Assembly (NCBI GenBank): GCA_949293165.1
Contig: CASFCW010000002.1
Location: forward strand, 1 to 56,994
Reading direction: 5' to 3'
Length of the DNA: 56,994 nt
Source: an uncultured bacterium
Lineage (GTDB): Bacteria; Bacillota; Clostridia; Oscillospirales; Oscillospiraceae
Below, in pieces: positions 50,230-56,994 of this stretch. Within the stretch, counting starts at the first letter, position 1. Each line of letters opens with the position of its first letter. A program made the position numbers and the translations under genes. The notes below the pieces were generated by a model. It did not search any database, was not told the origin of the DNA, and saw only the letters and a program-made list of their open reading frames with translations.

Positions 50230-51636
50230 TCATCCGTCCTTCTGCTGCTCTGTCTCCTCCGGCAGCTCCAGATCCTCCGGCAGAATCTCCATCAGCTGCT
50301 CCCGGGTGGGCTGCTCCAGCCCCGCCACCCGGTCGGCCTGCCGGGCCACCGCCCGCTCAAACCGGTTGCGCACATCCCGGGCGTTGCCGAAGTTCTCGTC
50401 CCGGTTTTCGTACAGCTCCTCCAGCTCCCGCCGGATCTGCTGCTCCCCCTCAGGGGAAAGGGTGTAGCCGTTTTTTCCACACATGGACTGGAAAATGTGG
50501 AACAATTCCTCCCCATTGTAATCATCAAAAAAGAGGTATTTGTTGAACCGGGATTCCAGGCCGGGATTGGCGTGGATGAACCGCTCCATGGGACCGGTGT
50601 AGCCCGCCGCAATGACAATCAGCTCATCCCGGTGGTCCTCCATATTTTTCAGCAGAACCTCGATGGCCTCCTGGCCGAAGTCGCTGCCGTCCTTCACCAG
50701 GGCGTAGGCCTCGTCCACAAACAGCACGCCGCCCAGGGCCCGCTGCACCGCCTCCTGGGTCTTCAGCGCCGTCTGGCCCACGTAGCCCGCCACCAGCCCG
50801 GAGCGGTCCACCTCCACCAGCTGGCCCTTGGGCAGCACCCCGATGGCCCGGTAAATCTGGGCCAGCAGGCGGGCCACGGTGGTTTTGCCTGTGCCCGGAT
50901 TGCCCAAAAACACCATGTGCAGGGACATGGGCGGCACCGGCAGCCCGGCCTTGCTGCGGAGTTCACGCACCTTCACCAGGTTAATCAGGCTTTTCACGTC
51001 CTGCTTCACCTTTTCCAGGCCGCACAGCTCGTCCAGCTGGGCCAGCAGCTCCTCCAGCGTGGGCTGTGGCTGCTGCTCCGCCTGCTTTTCACCCTGCTCC
51101 GCCTTCGCCTCCGCCTTGGCCTCCGCCTTGACATCCTCCGGTTCCTCCCGGCCCATCAGGGCGGCCGTCAGCTGGTTGACACGCCCGGCCTCCCCGTCGG
51201 TAATCACCTGGTCCGCCCCGGCAAACAGGAGCAGCACCAAAGTCAGCTGATCCACAAACCGCTGGGCCAGACCGGTGCCATGCCGCCGGTCATAGTCCTC
51301 CAGGCTCCGGAAAAAGGCAGGGACAGCGGGGCGGGCGCTTCCAGCCGCCGCCGTGGCCATCTCCCAGTACAGGGCGCTGGGCCTTGTCCCGGCGCCGGAG
51401 TATACTGCGTTATAAAAATCCACATACTTTTGGGGCAGGGCGCCCTCCCCCTCCGCCCGCCACACCCACAGCACGCAGGCGCGGACATAGGGGTCGATTT
51501 CCTGGCGGAGCTGTCGGGCCAGCTCCCGCTCCGGCAGCCAGCGGCAGAACACATCCACCAGCTGGGTGTACTCCTTCTCCGCCCCCTGGGGCGTAACGGC
51601 ATACGGCTTTCCCAAGGTCCTTCCCTCCCCATTCAT
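50230..51636 (-). CDS. CbbX/SpoVK-type AAA+ ATPase
   Basis: About 468 residues. The C-terminal third holds an AAA+ module: HMVFLGNPGTGKTTVARLLAQIYRAIG (Walker A), GGVLFVDEAYALVKDG (Walker B), VIAAGYTGPMERFIHANPGLESRFNKYLFFDDY (sensor 1, arginine finger), and a helical lid NARDVRNRFERAVARQADR. The N-terminal half is a helical region with a repeated KAEAKAE stretch. Its role cannot be read here; the family remodels protein complexes and is common in spore formers. A TTGACC/TATAAT promoter overlaps upstream possible starts, so the ATG at 51636 or TTG at 51615 is the true start. Confidence 0.85.
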   Translation of the reverse strand: MNGEGRTLGKPYAVTPQGAEKEYTQLVDVFCRWLPERELARQLRQEIDPYVRACVLWVWRAEGEGALPQKYVDFYNAVYSGAGTRPSALYWEMATAAAGSARPAVPAFFRSLEDYDRRHGTGLAQRFVDQLTLVLLLFAGADQVITDGEAGRVNQLTAALMGREEPEDVKAEAKAEAKAEQGEKQAEQQPQPTLEELLAQLDELCGLEKVKQDVKSLINLVKVRELRSKAGLPVPPMSLHMVFLGNPGTGKTTVARLLAQIYRAIGVLPKGQLVEVDRSGLVAGYVGQTALKTQEAVQRALGGVLFVDEAYALVKDGSDFGQEAIEVLLKNMEDHRDELIVIAAGYTGPMERFIHANPGLESRFNKYLFFDDYNGEELFHIFQSMCGKNGYTLSPEGEQQIRRELEELYENRDENFGNARDVRNRFERAVARQADRVAGLEQPTREQLMEILPEDLELPEETEQQKDG

Positions 51637-51655
51637 CAGCCTTTCAGCACCCAAC

Positions 51656-51684
51656 ATTATAAAAGAATCCGGGCCACCGGTCAA
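51656..51684 (-). promoter_or_regulatory. Promoter of the AAA+ ATPase-mtaB operon
   Basis: On the minus strand TTGACC, 17 bases, TATAAT. The close overlap with the start of the open frame shows that translation begins further in. Confidence 0.8.
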
Positions 51685-51747
51685 GGATTACCCCCGTCCC
51701 ACCTCCCGGCGGAACTTATGAAATATCTGTGAACCCCCGATTTTAAG

Positions 51748-51776
51748 TTGACGAATTCTGTATTAGACTGTAAAAT
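51748..51776 (+). promoter_or_regulatory. Promoter of the zinc-ribbon/SH3 gene
   Basis: TTGACG, 17 bases, TAAAAT, about 65 bases before the start codon. Confidence 0.65.
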
Positions 51777-51842
51777 GAACGTGGTGTGGGTCGCCTTCGG
51801 GCGGTCCCATGCCCCCATTTCGACTACGGAGGGATGTTCGCC

Positions 51843-52775
51843 ATGTCCAACCAAAAAGCACCTCCCCGCCGGAACACCGACGTTATTCAGTGTCCCAACT
51901 GCGGTGAAGAATATTCCGTCACCTACAAGCGCTGCCCCTTCTGCGACGAGCGGGCCGACGGCCGGCTGCACACGCCGTCCGGCGGCAGGAGGACCGGCGG
52001 CCAGCCCCTGAACCCCCTGCAGATTTTCGGTCTGGTCATCTCCCTGGCTCTGATTGTGGCCGCGCTGATTATTGTATTCAAAACCGTCTCCCCCATGCTG
52101 TTCGGCTCCACCTCTGACGGCGGCTCCGCCGCCTCTACCAGCCAGCAGCAGGGCGTCAGCAGCCAGGCGGAGGAGGTAGCTGTGGAGCAGCTGCTCATCA
52201 GCCAGGATTCCGCCGCCCTGAAGGCCGGCGAGGAGTGGCAGGCAGTGGTCACCGCCCAGCCCGTGGGCGCCACCACCCCCATCACCTGGAGCAGCAGCGA
52301 CAGCACCGTGGCTACGGTGGATCAGTTCGGCAACATCCGCAACGTCTACACCGGAACCGGTGAGGCCCAGGCCGTGATTACCGCCTCCGCCGGGGATAAG
52401 AGCGTTACCTGCACCGTCACCTGCACCGGAGACGGCACCGGCTCCTCCTCCACCGGCGGCAACACCACCTCCGGCGGCAATACCACCGGCGGCGGCAACA
52501 CTACTTCCGGCGGCAACACTACTTCCGGCGGCAACACTACTTCCGGCGGCATCGCACCCAACACCGACGCGGTCATCGTGGGCGCCACCGGCGGGCTGAA
52601 TATCCGCTCCGGCCCGGGCACCACCTACACCGTCCAGGCCAGCACCACCAACGGGGCCACCGTCACCGTCCTGGAGGCGGCTGGGGATGGCTGGTACAAA
52701 ATCAAGTACGCCATCGGCGGCGGCGAGTATGCCGAGGGCTACGTCATGGGCACTTACCTTACCCCCGCCCCCTGA
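51843..52775 (+). CDS. Membrane protein with zinc ribbon, Ig-like domain and SH3 domain
   Basis: A 310-residue protein. A cytoplasmic zinc ribbon (CPNCGEEY...CPFCDE) precedes a membrane helix (about 58-80, FGLVISLALIVAALIIVF), then a BIG2/Ig-like domain (LLISQDSAALKAGEEWQAVVTAQPVGATTPITWSSSDSTVATVDQFGNI), a flexible GGNTTS repeat linker and a bacterial SH3 domain (GLNIRSGPGTTYTV...GWYKIKYAIGGGEYAEGYVMG). It anchors in the membrane and reaches the cell wall; its partner is unknown. GGAGGG precedes the ATG by nine bases. Confidence 0.85.
   Translation: MSNQKAPPRRNTDVIQCPNCGEEYSVTYKRCPFCDERADGRLHTPSGGRRTGGQPLNPLQIFGLVISLALIVAALIIVFKTVSPMLFGSTSDGGSAASTSQQQGVSSQAEEVAVEQLLISQDSAALKAGEEWQAVVTAQPVGATTPITWSSSDSTVATVDQFGNIRNVYTGTGEAQAVITASAGDKSVTCTVTCTGDGTGSSSTGGNTTSGGNTTGGGNTTSGGNTTSGGNTTSGGIAPNTDAVIVGATGGLNIRSGPGTTYTVQASTTNGATVTVLEAAGDGWYKIKYAIGGGEYAEGYVMGTYLTPAP
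52455..52544 (+). repeat. 18-bp tandem repeat encoding GGNTTS units
   Basis: The linker of the zinc-ribbon/SH3 protein is made of GGNTTS units; three DNA copies are exact (GGCGGCAACACTACTTCC at 52491-52508, 52509-52526 and 52527-52544), with two diverged ones before. Copy number may vary by slippage. Confidence 0.9.
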
Positions 52776-52786
52776 CCTTACATAAT

Positions 52787-52829
52787 AAGCCGCCGGAAAG
52801 GCTCCCTGGCTTTTCCGGCGGCTTTTTTC
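52787..52829 (+). terminator. Terminator of the zinc-ribbon/SH3 gene
   Basis: AAGCCGCCGGAAA...TTTTCCGGCGGCTT followed by TTTT. Lies just before cobO. Confidence 0.9.
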
Positions 52830-52852
52830 TCCCATCCAACAGGAGGTATCTC

Positions 52853-53362
52853 ATGATTCATCTGTACTGCGGCGACGGCAAGGGCAAAACCACCGCCGCC
52901 ATGGGGCTGGCCCTCCGCTGTGCCGGTCGGGGCCGGAGGGTGGTCGTCGCCCAGTTTCTCAAGGGGGCGGACACCGGAGAACGGGTTTCCCTTGCCGCCC
53001 TGCCCGCCGTCACCCTCCTGCCTGTGCCCCGGCGGGTCAAATTCTCCTTCGCCCTGTCCCCGGAGGAGCGGGCGGAGGAGGCCGCCCGGTACCAGGCCAT
53101 GCTGGAGGAGGTTGACCGCCTCTGCCGGGGCGGTGAGCCCGGCCTCCTTGTGCTGGATGAGATCTGCGCCGCCGTGCGCGCTGGCCTGGTCCCCCTGGAA
53201 CCGGTGCTTGCCCTGCTGGACCGCTTGGACTGGGAGGTGGTCCTCACCGGCCGGGACCCCCCTCCCGCTTTTGTGGACCGGGCGGACTATATCACCGAAA
53301 TGGCCAAGCTCCGCCACCCCTTTGACCGGGATATCCCGGCCCGGGAGGGCATTGAGCTGTAA
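52853..53362 (+). CDS. cobO: Cob(I)yrinic acid a,c-diamide adenosyltransferase (CobO/BtuR/CobA)
   Basis: A 169-residue enzyme that attaches the adenosyl group to corrinoid cobalt in coenzyme B12 synthesis or salvage. The P-loop YCGDGKGKTTAAMGLALR and the VVVAQFLKG and LLVLDEICAAVRAGLV (Walker-B-like DEI) motifs are the family signature, as is RDPPPAFVDRADYITEM. AGGAGGTATC precedes the ATG. No other B12 gene is in the window. The sequence following the gene is a terminator. Confidence 0.93.
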   Translation: MIHLYCGDGKGKTTAAMGLALRCAGRGRRVVVAQFLKGADTGERVSLAALPAVTLLPVPRRVKFSFALSPEERAEEAARYQAMLEEVDRLCRGGEPGLLVLDEICAAVRAGLVPLEPVLALLDRLDWEVVLTGRDPPPAFVDRADYITEMAKLRHPFDRDIPAREGIEL

Positions 53363-53381
53363 TATTCCCCCGCACCGTAAA

Positions 53382-53418
53382 GGGACGGCTGTCCTCCACA
53401 GGACGGCCGTCCTTTTTG
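53382..53418 (+). terminator. Terminator of cobO
   Basis: GGACGGC-GTCC...GGAC-GCCGTCC followed by TTTTT. Confidence 0.85.
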
Positions 53419-53537
53419 TTGCAATTGCCATAAATTAACTGGCCTTTTCTCACTGTCTGTTGTATAATTTACATATAGGATGTGGGCCATGGATTGGGTA
53501 TGGGAAACAGCCGGCGCGGGAAGGGAGGCGGGGCGGC

Positions 53538-54248
53538 ATGGACAGCGGAGCATGGATCACTGAGAGCAGGCTGACCGTTGTAATAGGCCATTTCGGCAGC
53601 GGCAAGACCGAATTTGCCGTCAATCTGGCGGTGGCCCTGGGGAGGGAAGGCCATCCCTTCGCCTTGGCGGATCTGGACCTGGTGGACCCCTACTTCTGCG
53701 CCCGCACCTGCGGGGAGGCGCTGCGCTCCGCCGGCGGCCGGCTGGTGGCCCGGTCCCAGCGGTGCTTTGACGCGGACGCCCCCTCCCTCCCCCCGGAGGT
53801 CATGACCCTGCTGGACGACGGGGAGCTGTTCGGCGTCCTGGACGCGGGGGGCGACGCCTCCGGCGCCAGGGTGCTGGCCCGTTACCGGGACCCTTTGACC
53901 CGGTGCGGCGCCCGGGTACTGTGCGTGGTCAACGGCAACCGCCCCCTCACCCAGACGGCGGAGGCGGCGGCGGGCTATATCCGGGACATCCAGCAGGCCT
54001 GCGGGCTGGCGGTCACCGGGCTGGTGAACAACACCCATCTGTGCGGGGAGACCACGCTGGAGGATATCCTGGCGGGAGACCGGCTGTGCCGCGCCCTCTC
54101 CGACCTGGTGGGCATCCCCCTGACCTGCACCGCGGTACCGGAGCATCTGGCCGGCCAGGCCGCCGGCCTGCTGCCCAGGGTATTCCCCATGAAGCTGTAC
54201 CTGAAAAAGCCGTGGGAGCTCCCGCTCCCTGAAAAGGAGGAGATCTGA
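53538..54248 (+). CDS. P-loop ATPase leading the 2-oxoacid oxidoreductase operon
   Basis: About 236 residues with a Walker A (IGHFGSGKTEFAVNLA) and DLDLVDPYF-type follow-on, near the CobQ/MinD/ArsA group. Later motifs VLDAGGDASGARVL and VCVVNGNRP-like LCVVNGNRPLTQT suggest an NTPase switch and base-recognition loop. It occurs directly before vor/kor-type genes, so it may act in their maturation or regulation, which is inference. The ATG at 53538 has GGGAGG about nine bases upstream; the frame is open from 53460. Confidence 0.7.
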   Translation: MDSGAWITESRLTVVIGHFGSGKTEFAVNLAVALGREGHPFALADLDLVDPYFCARTCGEALRSAGGRLVARSQRCFDADAPSLPPEVMTLLDDGELFGVLDAGGDASGARVLARYRDPLTRCGARVLCVVNGNRPLTQTAEAAAGYIRDIQQACGLAVTGLVNNTHLCGETTLEDILAGDRLCRALSDLVGIPLTCTAVPEHLAGQAAGLLPRVFPMKLYLKKPWELPLPEKEEI

Positions 54249-54250
54249 CG

Positions 54251-54460
54251 ATGGCCATTCATCTTGTGTTCCAGCGCGACCTGTGCAAGGGCTGTCAGCT
54301 GTGCATCAGCGTATGTCCCAAGCACCTCCTGGAGCTGGACAGCACCGCCAACCGGAAGGGCTATCGCCCCGCTGTGTGCTGGGACGAAAGCGCCTGCATC
54401 GGCTGCGCCAGCTGCGGGAAGATCTGCCCTGATTCCGTCATCACCATCACAAAGGACTGA
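54251..54460 (+). CDS. Ferredoxin-like delta subunit of a 2-oxoacid:ferredoxin oxidoreductase
   Basis: A 69-residue protein with two 4Fe-4S motifs, CKGCQLCISVCP and CIGCASCGKICP. It passes electrons from the catalytic subunits to ferredoxin. AGGAGG overlaps the end of the previous gene; the gap is 2 bases. Delta-first order (delta, alpha, beta, gamma) is that of VorDBAC/KorDABC clusters. Confidence 0.93.
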   Translation: MAIHLVFQRDLCKGCQLCISVCPKHLLELDSTANRKGYRPAVCWDESACIGCASCGKICPDSVITITKD

Positions 54461-54478
54461 GAAAGGGGAGCGGCTGAC

Positions 54479-55546
54479 ATGAAACGTGAAATCTGGAAGG
54501 GCAGCGAAGCCATTGCGGAGGCGGCGATCCGTGCCGGCTGCCGGGGCTTTTTCGGCTACCCCATCACCCCTCAAAACGAGATACCGGAGTATATGTCCGT
54601 CCGGATGCCCGCCGCCGGCGGCGTGTTTGTCCAGGCGGAGTCTGAGCTGGCCGCCATCAACATGGTGTACGGCGCCGCCGCCTGCGGCGTCCGGGCCATG
54701 ACCTCCTCCTCCTCCCCCGGCGTCAGCCTGAAGCAGGAGGGGATCAGCTACATGGCCGGGGCGGAGCTGCCCGGCGTCATTGTCAACGTGATGCGGGGCG
54801 GCCCGGGGCTGGGCTCTATCCAGCCCGCCCAGGGGGACTACTTCCAGGCCACCCGGGGAGGGGGCAACGGCGATTACCGCACGGTGGTGCTGGCCCCCGC
54901 CAGCCTGCAGGAGGCGGCGGACCTGATGTTTGAGGCCTTTGACATCGCCGACCAGTACCGCAACCCGGTGGTGGTCCTGGTGGACGGGCTGATCGCCCAG
55001 ATGATGGAGCCCATTGTGTGGAAGGAGCATACCGGCCGCCCGCTGCCGGAAAAAACCTGGGCCGCCGCCGGCCGAAATGGCCGGGCCCACAACAACTTCG
55101 TCACCTCCCTGTTTATGGAGGCCCCCGACTGCGAGGCACACAACCTGTCGCTGCTGGAGAAGTACAGGGCCATAGAGGCCGCCGAGTGCCGCTGGGAGGA
55201 GCTGATGGTGGACGACGCGGAGATTGTCCTGGTGGCCTACGGGACCCCCTCCCGGGTGGCCCACACCGCCATAGAGCGTCTCCGCAGCCAGAACATCAGG
55301 GCCGGCCTGTTCCGCCCCATCACCCTGTGGCCCTTCCCCGCCGCCCGCCTGGAGGAAATTGCCGCCCAGGCCCATGTGAAGCGGTTCATGGCGGTGGAGA
55401 TGAGCACCGGCCAGATGGTGGAGGATGTCAACCTGGCCGTGGCCGGGCGGAAGCCGGTGGCCTTCTGCGGCCGCTGCGGCGGCATGATCCCCCATGTGTC
55501 TGAGATCGAGGGGGCCGTCCTGGCCGCCTGGAAGGAGGGGTTGTGA
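54479..55546 (+). CDS. vorB: 2-oxoacid:ferredoxin oxidoreductase alpha subunit (VorB-like)
   Basis: A 355-residue subunit that with the beta subunit forms the thiamine-diphosphate core. Motifs: KGSEAIAEAAIRAGCRGFFGYPITPQNEIPE, AESELAAINMVYGAAACGVRAMTSSSSPG and GGPGLGSIQPAQGDYFQATRGGGNGDYRTVVLAPAS, as in VorB/KorA proteins that act on branched-chain 2-oxo acids or 2-oxoglutarate. The substrate class cannot be fixed from sequence. AGGGGAG precedes the ATG. Confidence 0.9.
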   Translation: MKREIWKGSEAIAEAAIRAGCRGFFGYPITPQNEIPEYMSVRMPAAGGVFVQAESELAAINMVYGAAACGVRAMTSSSSPGVSLKQEGISYMAGAELPGVIVNVMRGGPGLGSIQPAQGDYFQATRGGGNGDYRTVVLAPASLQEAADLMFEAFDIADQYRNPVVVLVDGLIAQMMEPIVWKEHTGRPLPEKTWAAAGRNGRAHNNFVTSLFMEAPDCEAHNLSLLEKYRAIEAAECRWEELMVDDAEIVLVAYGTPSRVAHTAIERLRSQNIRAGLFRPITLWPFPAARLEEIAAQAHVKRFMAVEMSTGQMVEDVNLAVAGRKPVAFCGRCGGMIPHVSEIEGAVLAAWKEGL

Positions 55547-55547
55547 G

Positions 55548-56282
55548 ATGACTACCATTTACCGCAAACCCAAGGGGCTGCAGGATGTACCCATGCACTA
55601 CTGCCCCGGATGCAGCCACGGCATTGTCCATAAGCTCATCGCCGAAGTCATGGAGGAAATGGATCTCATCCAGCAGGCCATTGCCATCTGCCCCGTGGGC
55701 TGTTCGGTGTTCGCCGGCAGCTACTTCGCCTGCGACGCCATTGAGGCCGCCCACGGCCGCGCCCCCGCTGTGGCCACCGCCGTCAAGCGCACCCACCCCA
55801 GCCAGCCCGTCTTTACCTACCAGGGGGACGGCGACCTGGCCTCCATCGGCGCGGCGGAGATTGTCCACGCCGCCATGCGGGGGGAGCGGTTTACCACCAT
55901 ATTTATCAATAACGCCATCTACGGCATGACCGGCGGGCAGATGGCCCCCACCACCCTGCTGGGTCAGCGGGCCACCACCGCCCCCGGCGGACGCACCAAG
56001 GAGCAGGCCGGCAGCCCCATGCGGGTGGCGGAGCTGCTGTCCACCCTGGAGGGGCTGGTCTATGCCGAGCGGGTCTGCGTGGTGGATATCCCCCACCTGA
56101 ACCAGGCCAAGCGGGCCATCCGGAAGGCCTTTGAAAAGCAGATGGCCGGCCAGGGCTTCACCTTTGTGGAGGTTCTGGCCGCCTGCCCCACCAACTGGGG
56201 CATGGATCCCATCGGCGCCAACCGGTGGCTGATGGAGCACATGGCGGAGTATTATCCGCTGGGCGTAGTGAAGGAGGTCTGA
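55548..56282 (+). CDS. 2-oxoacid:ferredoxin oxidoreductase beta subunit (thiamine-diphosphate-binding)
   Basis: A 244-residue subunit. The sequence MHYCPGCSHGIVHKLI starts the fold, followed by the cofactor-binding GDGDLASIGAAEIVHAAMRG and NNAIYGMTGGQMAPTT (the GDGD...NN thiamine-diphosphate motif). The cysteines in CPGCSHG and CPVGCS may help ligate a cluster in this branch. AAGGAGG is upstream. The stop is 5 bases before the next gene. Confidence 0.93.
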   Translation: MTTIYRKPKGLQDVPMHYCPGCSHGIVHKLIAEVMEEMDLIQQAIAICPVGCSVFAGSYFACDAIEAAHGRAPAVATAVKRTHPSQPVFTYQGDGDLASIGAAEIVHAAMRGERFTTIFINNAIYGMTGGQMAPTTLLGQRATTAPGGRTKEQAGSPMRVAELLSTLEGLVYAERVCVVDIPHLNQAKRAIRKAFEKQMAGQGFTFVEVLAACPTNWGMDPIGANRWLMEHMAEYYPLGVVKEV

Positions 56283-56287
56283 ACCAG

Positions 56288-56830
56288 ATGAAACGGGCAG
56301 TCATTCTTTCCGGTTTCGGCGGCCAGGGGGTCATGTCCATCGGGAAAAACCTGGTGGAGGCCGGTGTGGAGGAGGGGCTGGAGGCCTCCTGGGTGCCCTC
56401 CTACGGCCCGGAGATGCGGGGCGGCACCGCCAACTGCACGGTCATCCTCAGCGATGAGCGTATCGGCGCCCCCCTGGTGGAGGCCCCCACGGAAATCGTC
56501 GTGATGAACCGGGCGGCCCTGGATAAATTTGAGCCCACCGTCGCCCCCGGCGGCACAATATTTGTCAACAGCAGCATCGTCCCCGACCAGGTCAGCCGCA
56601 CCGATGTAAAGGCGGTCTACGTCCCCTGTGACGGGATTGCCGGGGAGCTGGGCAACCCCAAGGTAGCCAATATGGTGATGCTTGGGGCCTACATCGGGGC
56701 GACCAAGGCCCTGAAACGGGAGACCATCGAAGCCATGATCCGGGCCATGTTTGAGGAGAAGGCCCCCCAGCTGGTCCCCCTGAACCTGGAGGCTCTGGCC
56801 CGGGGCATCGCCTGCGGAGAAGGGCAATAG
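56288..56830 (+). CDS. 2-oxoacid:ferredoxin oxidoreductase gamma subunit
   Basis: A 180-residue subunit: ILSGFGGQGVMSIGKNLVEAGVEEG, SYGPEMRGGTANCTVILSDERIGAPLV and NMVMLGAYIGATK are the gamma-domain signatures. AAGGAGG lies ten bases before the ATG. It closes the operon before the final hairpins. Confidence 0.93.
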   Translation: MKRAVILSGFGGQGVMSIGKNLVEAGVEEGLEASWVPSYGPEMRGGTANCTVILSDERIGAPLVEAPTEIVVMNRAALDKFEPTVAPGGTIFVNSSIVPDQVSRTDVKAVYVPCDGIAGELGNPKVANMVMLGAYIGATKALKRETIEAMIRAMFEEKAPQLVPLNLEALARGIACGEGQ

Positions 56831-56862
56831 CCCTGTCCTCCTTTCCACCCGGCCAAAGAAAA

Positions 56863-56893
56863 CCCCCGTACCTTCTTCACGAAGGTACGGGGG
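56863..56893 (+). terminator. Hairpin after the oxidoreductase operon
   Basis: CCCCCGTACCTTC/GAAGGTACGGGGG with loop TTCAC, a perfect 13-bp stem. A second stem follows at once, which may supply the terminator T-run. Confidence 0.75.
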
Positions 56894-56903
56894 TCGAGAC
56901 TGT

Positions 56904-56984
56904 CGAAAAAGTGGCGCAGCCACTTTTTCGAGAAGGGCTGCACGCAAGATGGGCCTCGATTCCTTGCGGAAAAGTCGGCCCATC
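56904..56984. repeat. Inverted repeats at the right edge of the window
   Basis: CGAAAAAGTGGC/GCCACTTTTTCG (56904-56915 with 56919-56930) and GATGGGCC/GGCCCATC (56948-56955 with 56977-56984). Together with the preceding hairpin they form a dense structured block without a gene. Confidence 0.6.
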
Positions 56985-56994
56985 CTGCGCGAGA

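Noticed and set aside
52455-52552. CRISPR-like regular repeats
   Set aside because: The repeats are contiguous, in frame and encode the GGNTTS linker of a surface protein. There are no spacers.

Overview
The window looks like chromosome from a high-GC, anaerobic, gut-type member of the Clostridia, close to the Oscillospiraceae (Flavonifractor or Pseudoflavonifractor-like). This is inferred from gene content: IreB, a ferredoxin-dependent 2-oxoacid oxidoreductase, a butyrate-type CoA-transferase, HrcA/CIRCE-type control of groESL, and Firmicutes-style PhoP boxes. No rRNA or tRNA gene and no CRISPR array is visible.

Layout, left to right. A GH13 amylase family gene is followed by a complete phosphate regulon on the minus strand (pstS-pstC-pstA-pstB-phoU-phoB-phoR), with an array of PhoP-box-like repeats in front of pstS. 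Next come a DUF378 protein, ireB, a sigma-region-2 protein without a recognisable region 4, a secreted TraB/GumN protein, an SPFH/NfeD pair, an RNA methyltransferase, a lipid kinase and the groES-groEL operon with its CIRCE operator.

From 17870 to 27127 lies an integrated element of about 9.3 kb with visibly lower GC. It sits exactly at the 3' end of groEL. A 16-bp direct repeat (17854-17869 and 27112-27127, one mismatch) marks attL and attR, and the left copy keeps the last codons of groEL intact. Tandem TTACACAC motifs inside both ends look like integrase arm sites, and a tyrosine integrase and a small excisionase lie at the right end. The core encodes a Rep protein with the full motif set of eukaryotic CRESS-DNA virus Reps (HUH nickase plus superfamily 3 helicase). 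Just upstream is a perfect 10-bp stem whose loop carries TAGTATTAC, the circovirus/geminivirus-type origin nonanucleotide, and a tandem TGTACC repeat follows it. Around Rep are a possible ssDNA-binding protein and six small proteins I cannot identify. The left arm carries a SprT-like metalloprotein, a ribbon-helix-helix protein with a repeated operator, a candidate small RNA, an SH3 lipoprotein and a sigma-region-4-like regulator. I regard this element as the most interesting content of the window.

Right of the element come a phosphoesterase plus a cytosolic BMP-domain fusion protein, then a raffinose/sucrose-type utilisation region: two AraC regulators, a GH36 alpha-galactosidase, a sugar ABC transporter with its MsmK-type ATPase, a YesL-like protein, a PfkB fructokinase and an amylosucrase-like GH13. 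Together these could import galactosyl-sucrose oligosaccharides, release galactose, split sucrose and phosphorylate fructose.

The last part holds a TPR-DUF4037-DUF4125 operon, a CoA-transferase whose usual catalytic glutamate appears to be replaced by glycine, an ECF sigma factor with a likely membrane partner, mtaB with an AAA+ ATPase, a zinc-ribbon/SH3 membrane protein, cobO, and a five-gene operon for a 2-oxoacid:ferredoxin oxidoreductase (P-loop ATPase, delta, alpha, beta, gamma). The window ends in a run of hairpins. Promoter, start-site and function calls were made by eye, with no database search.
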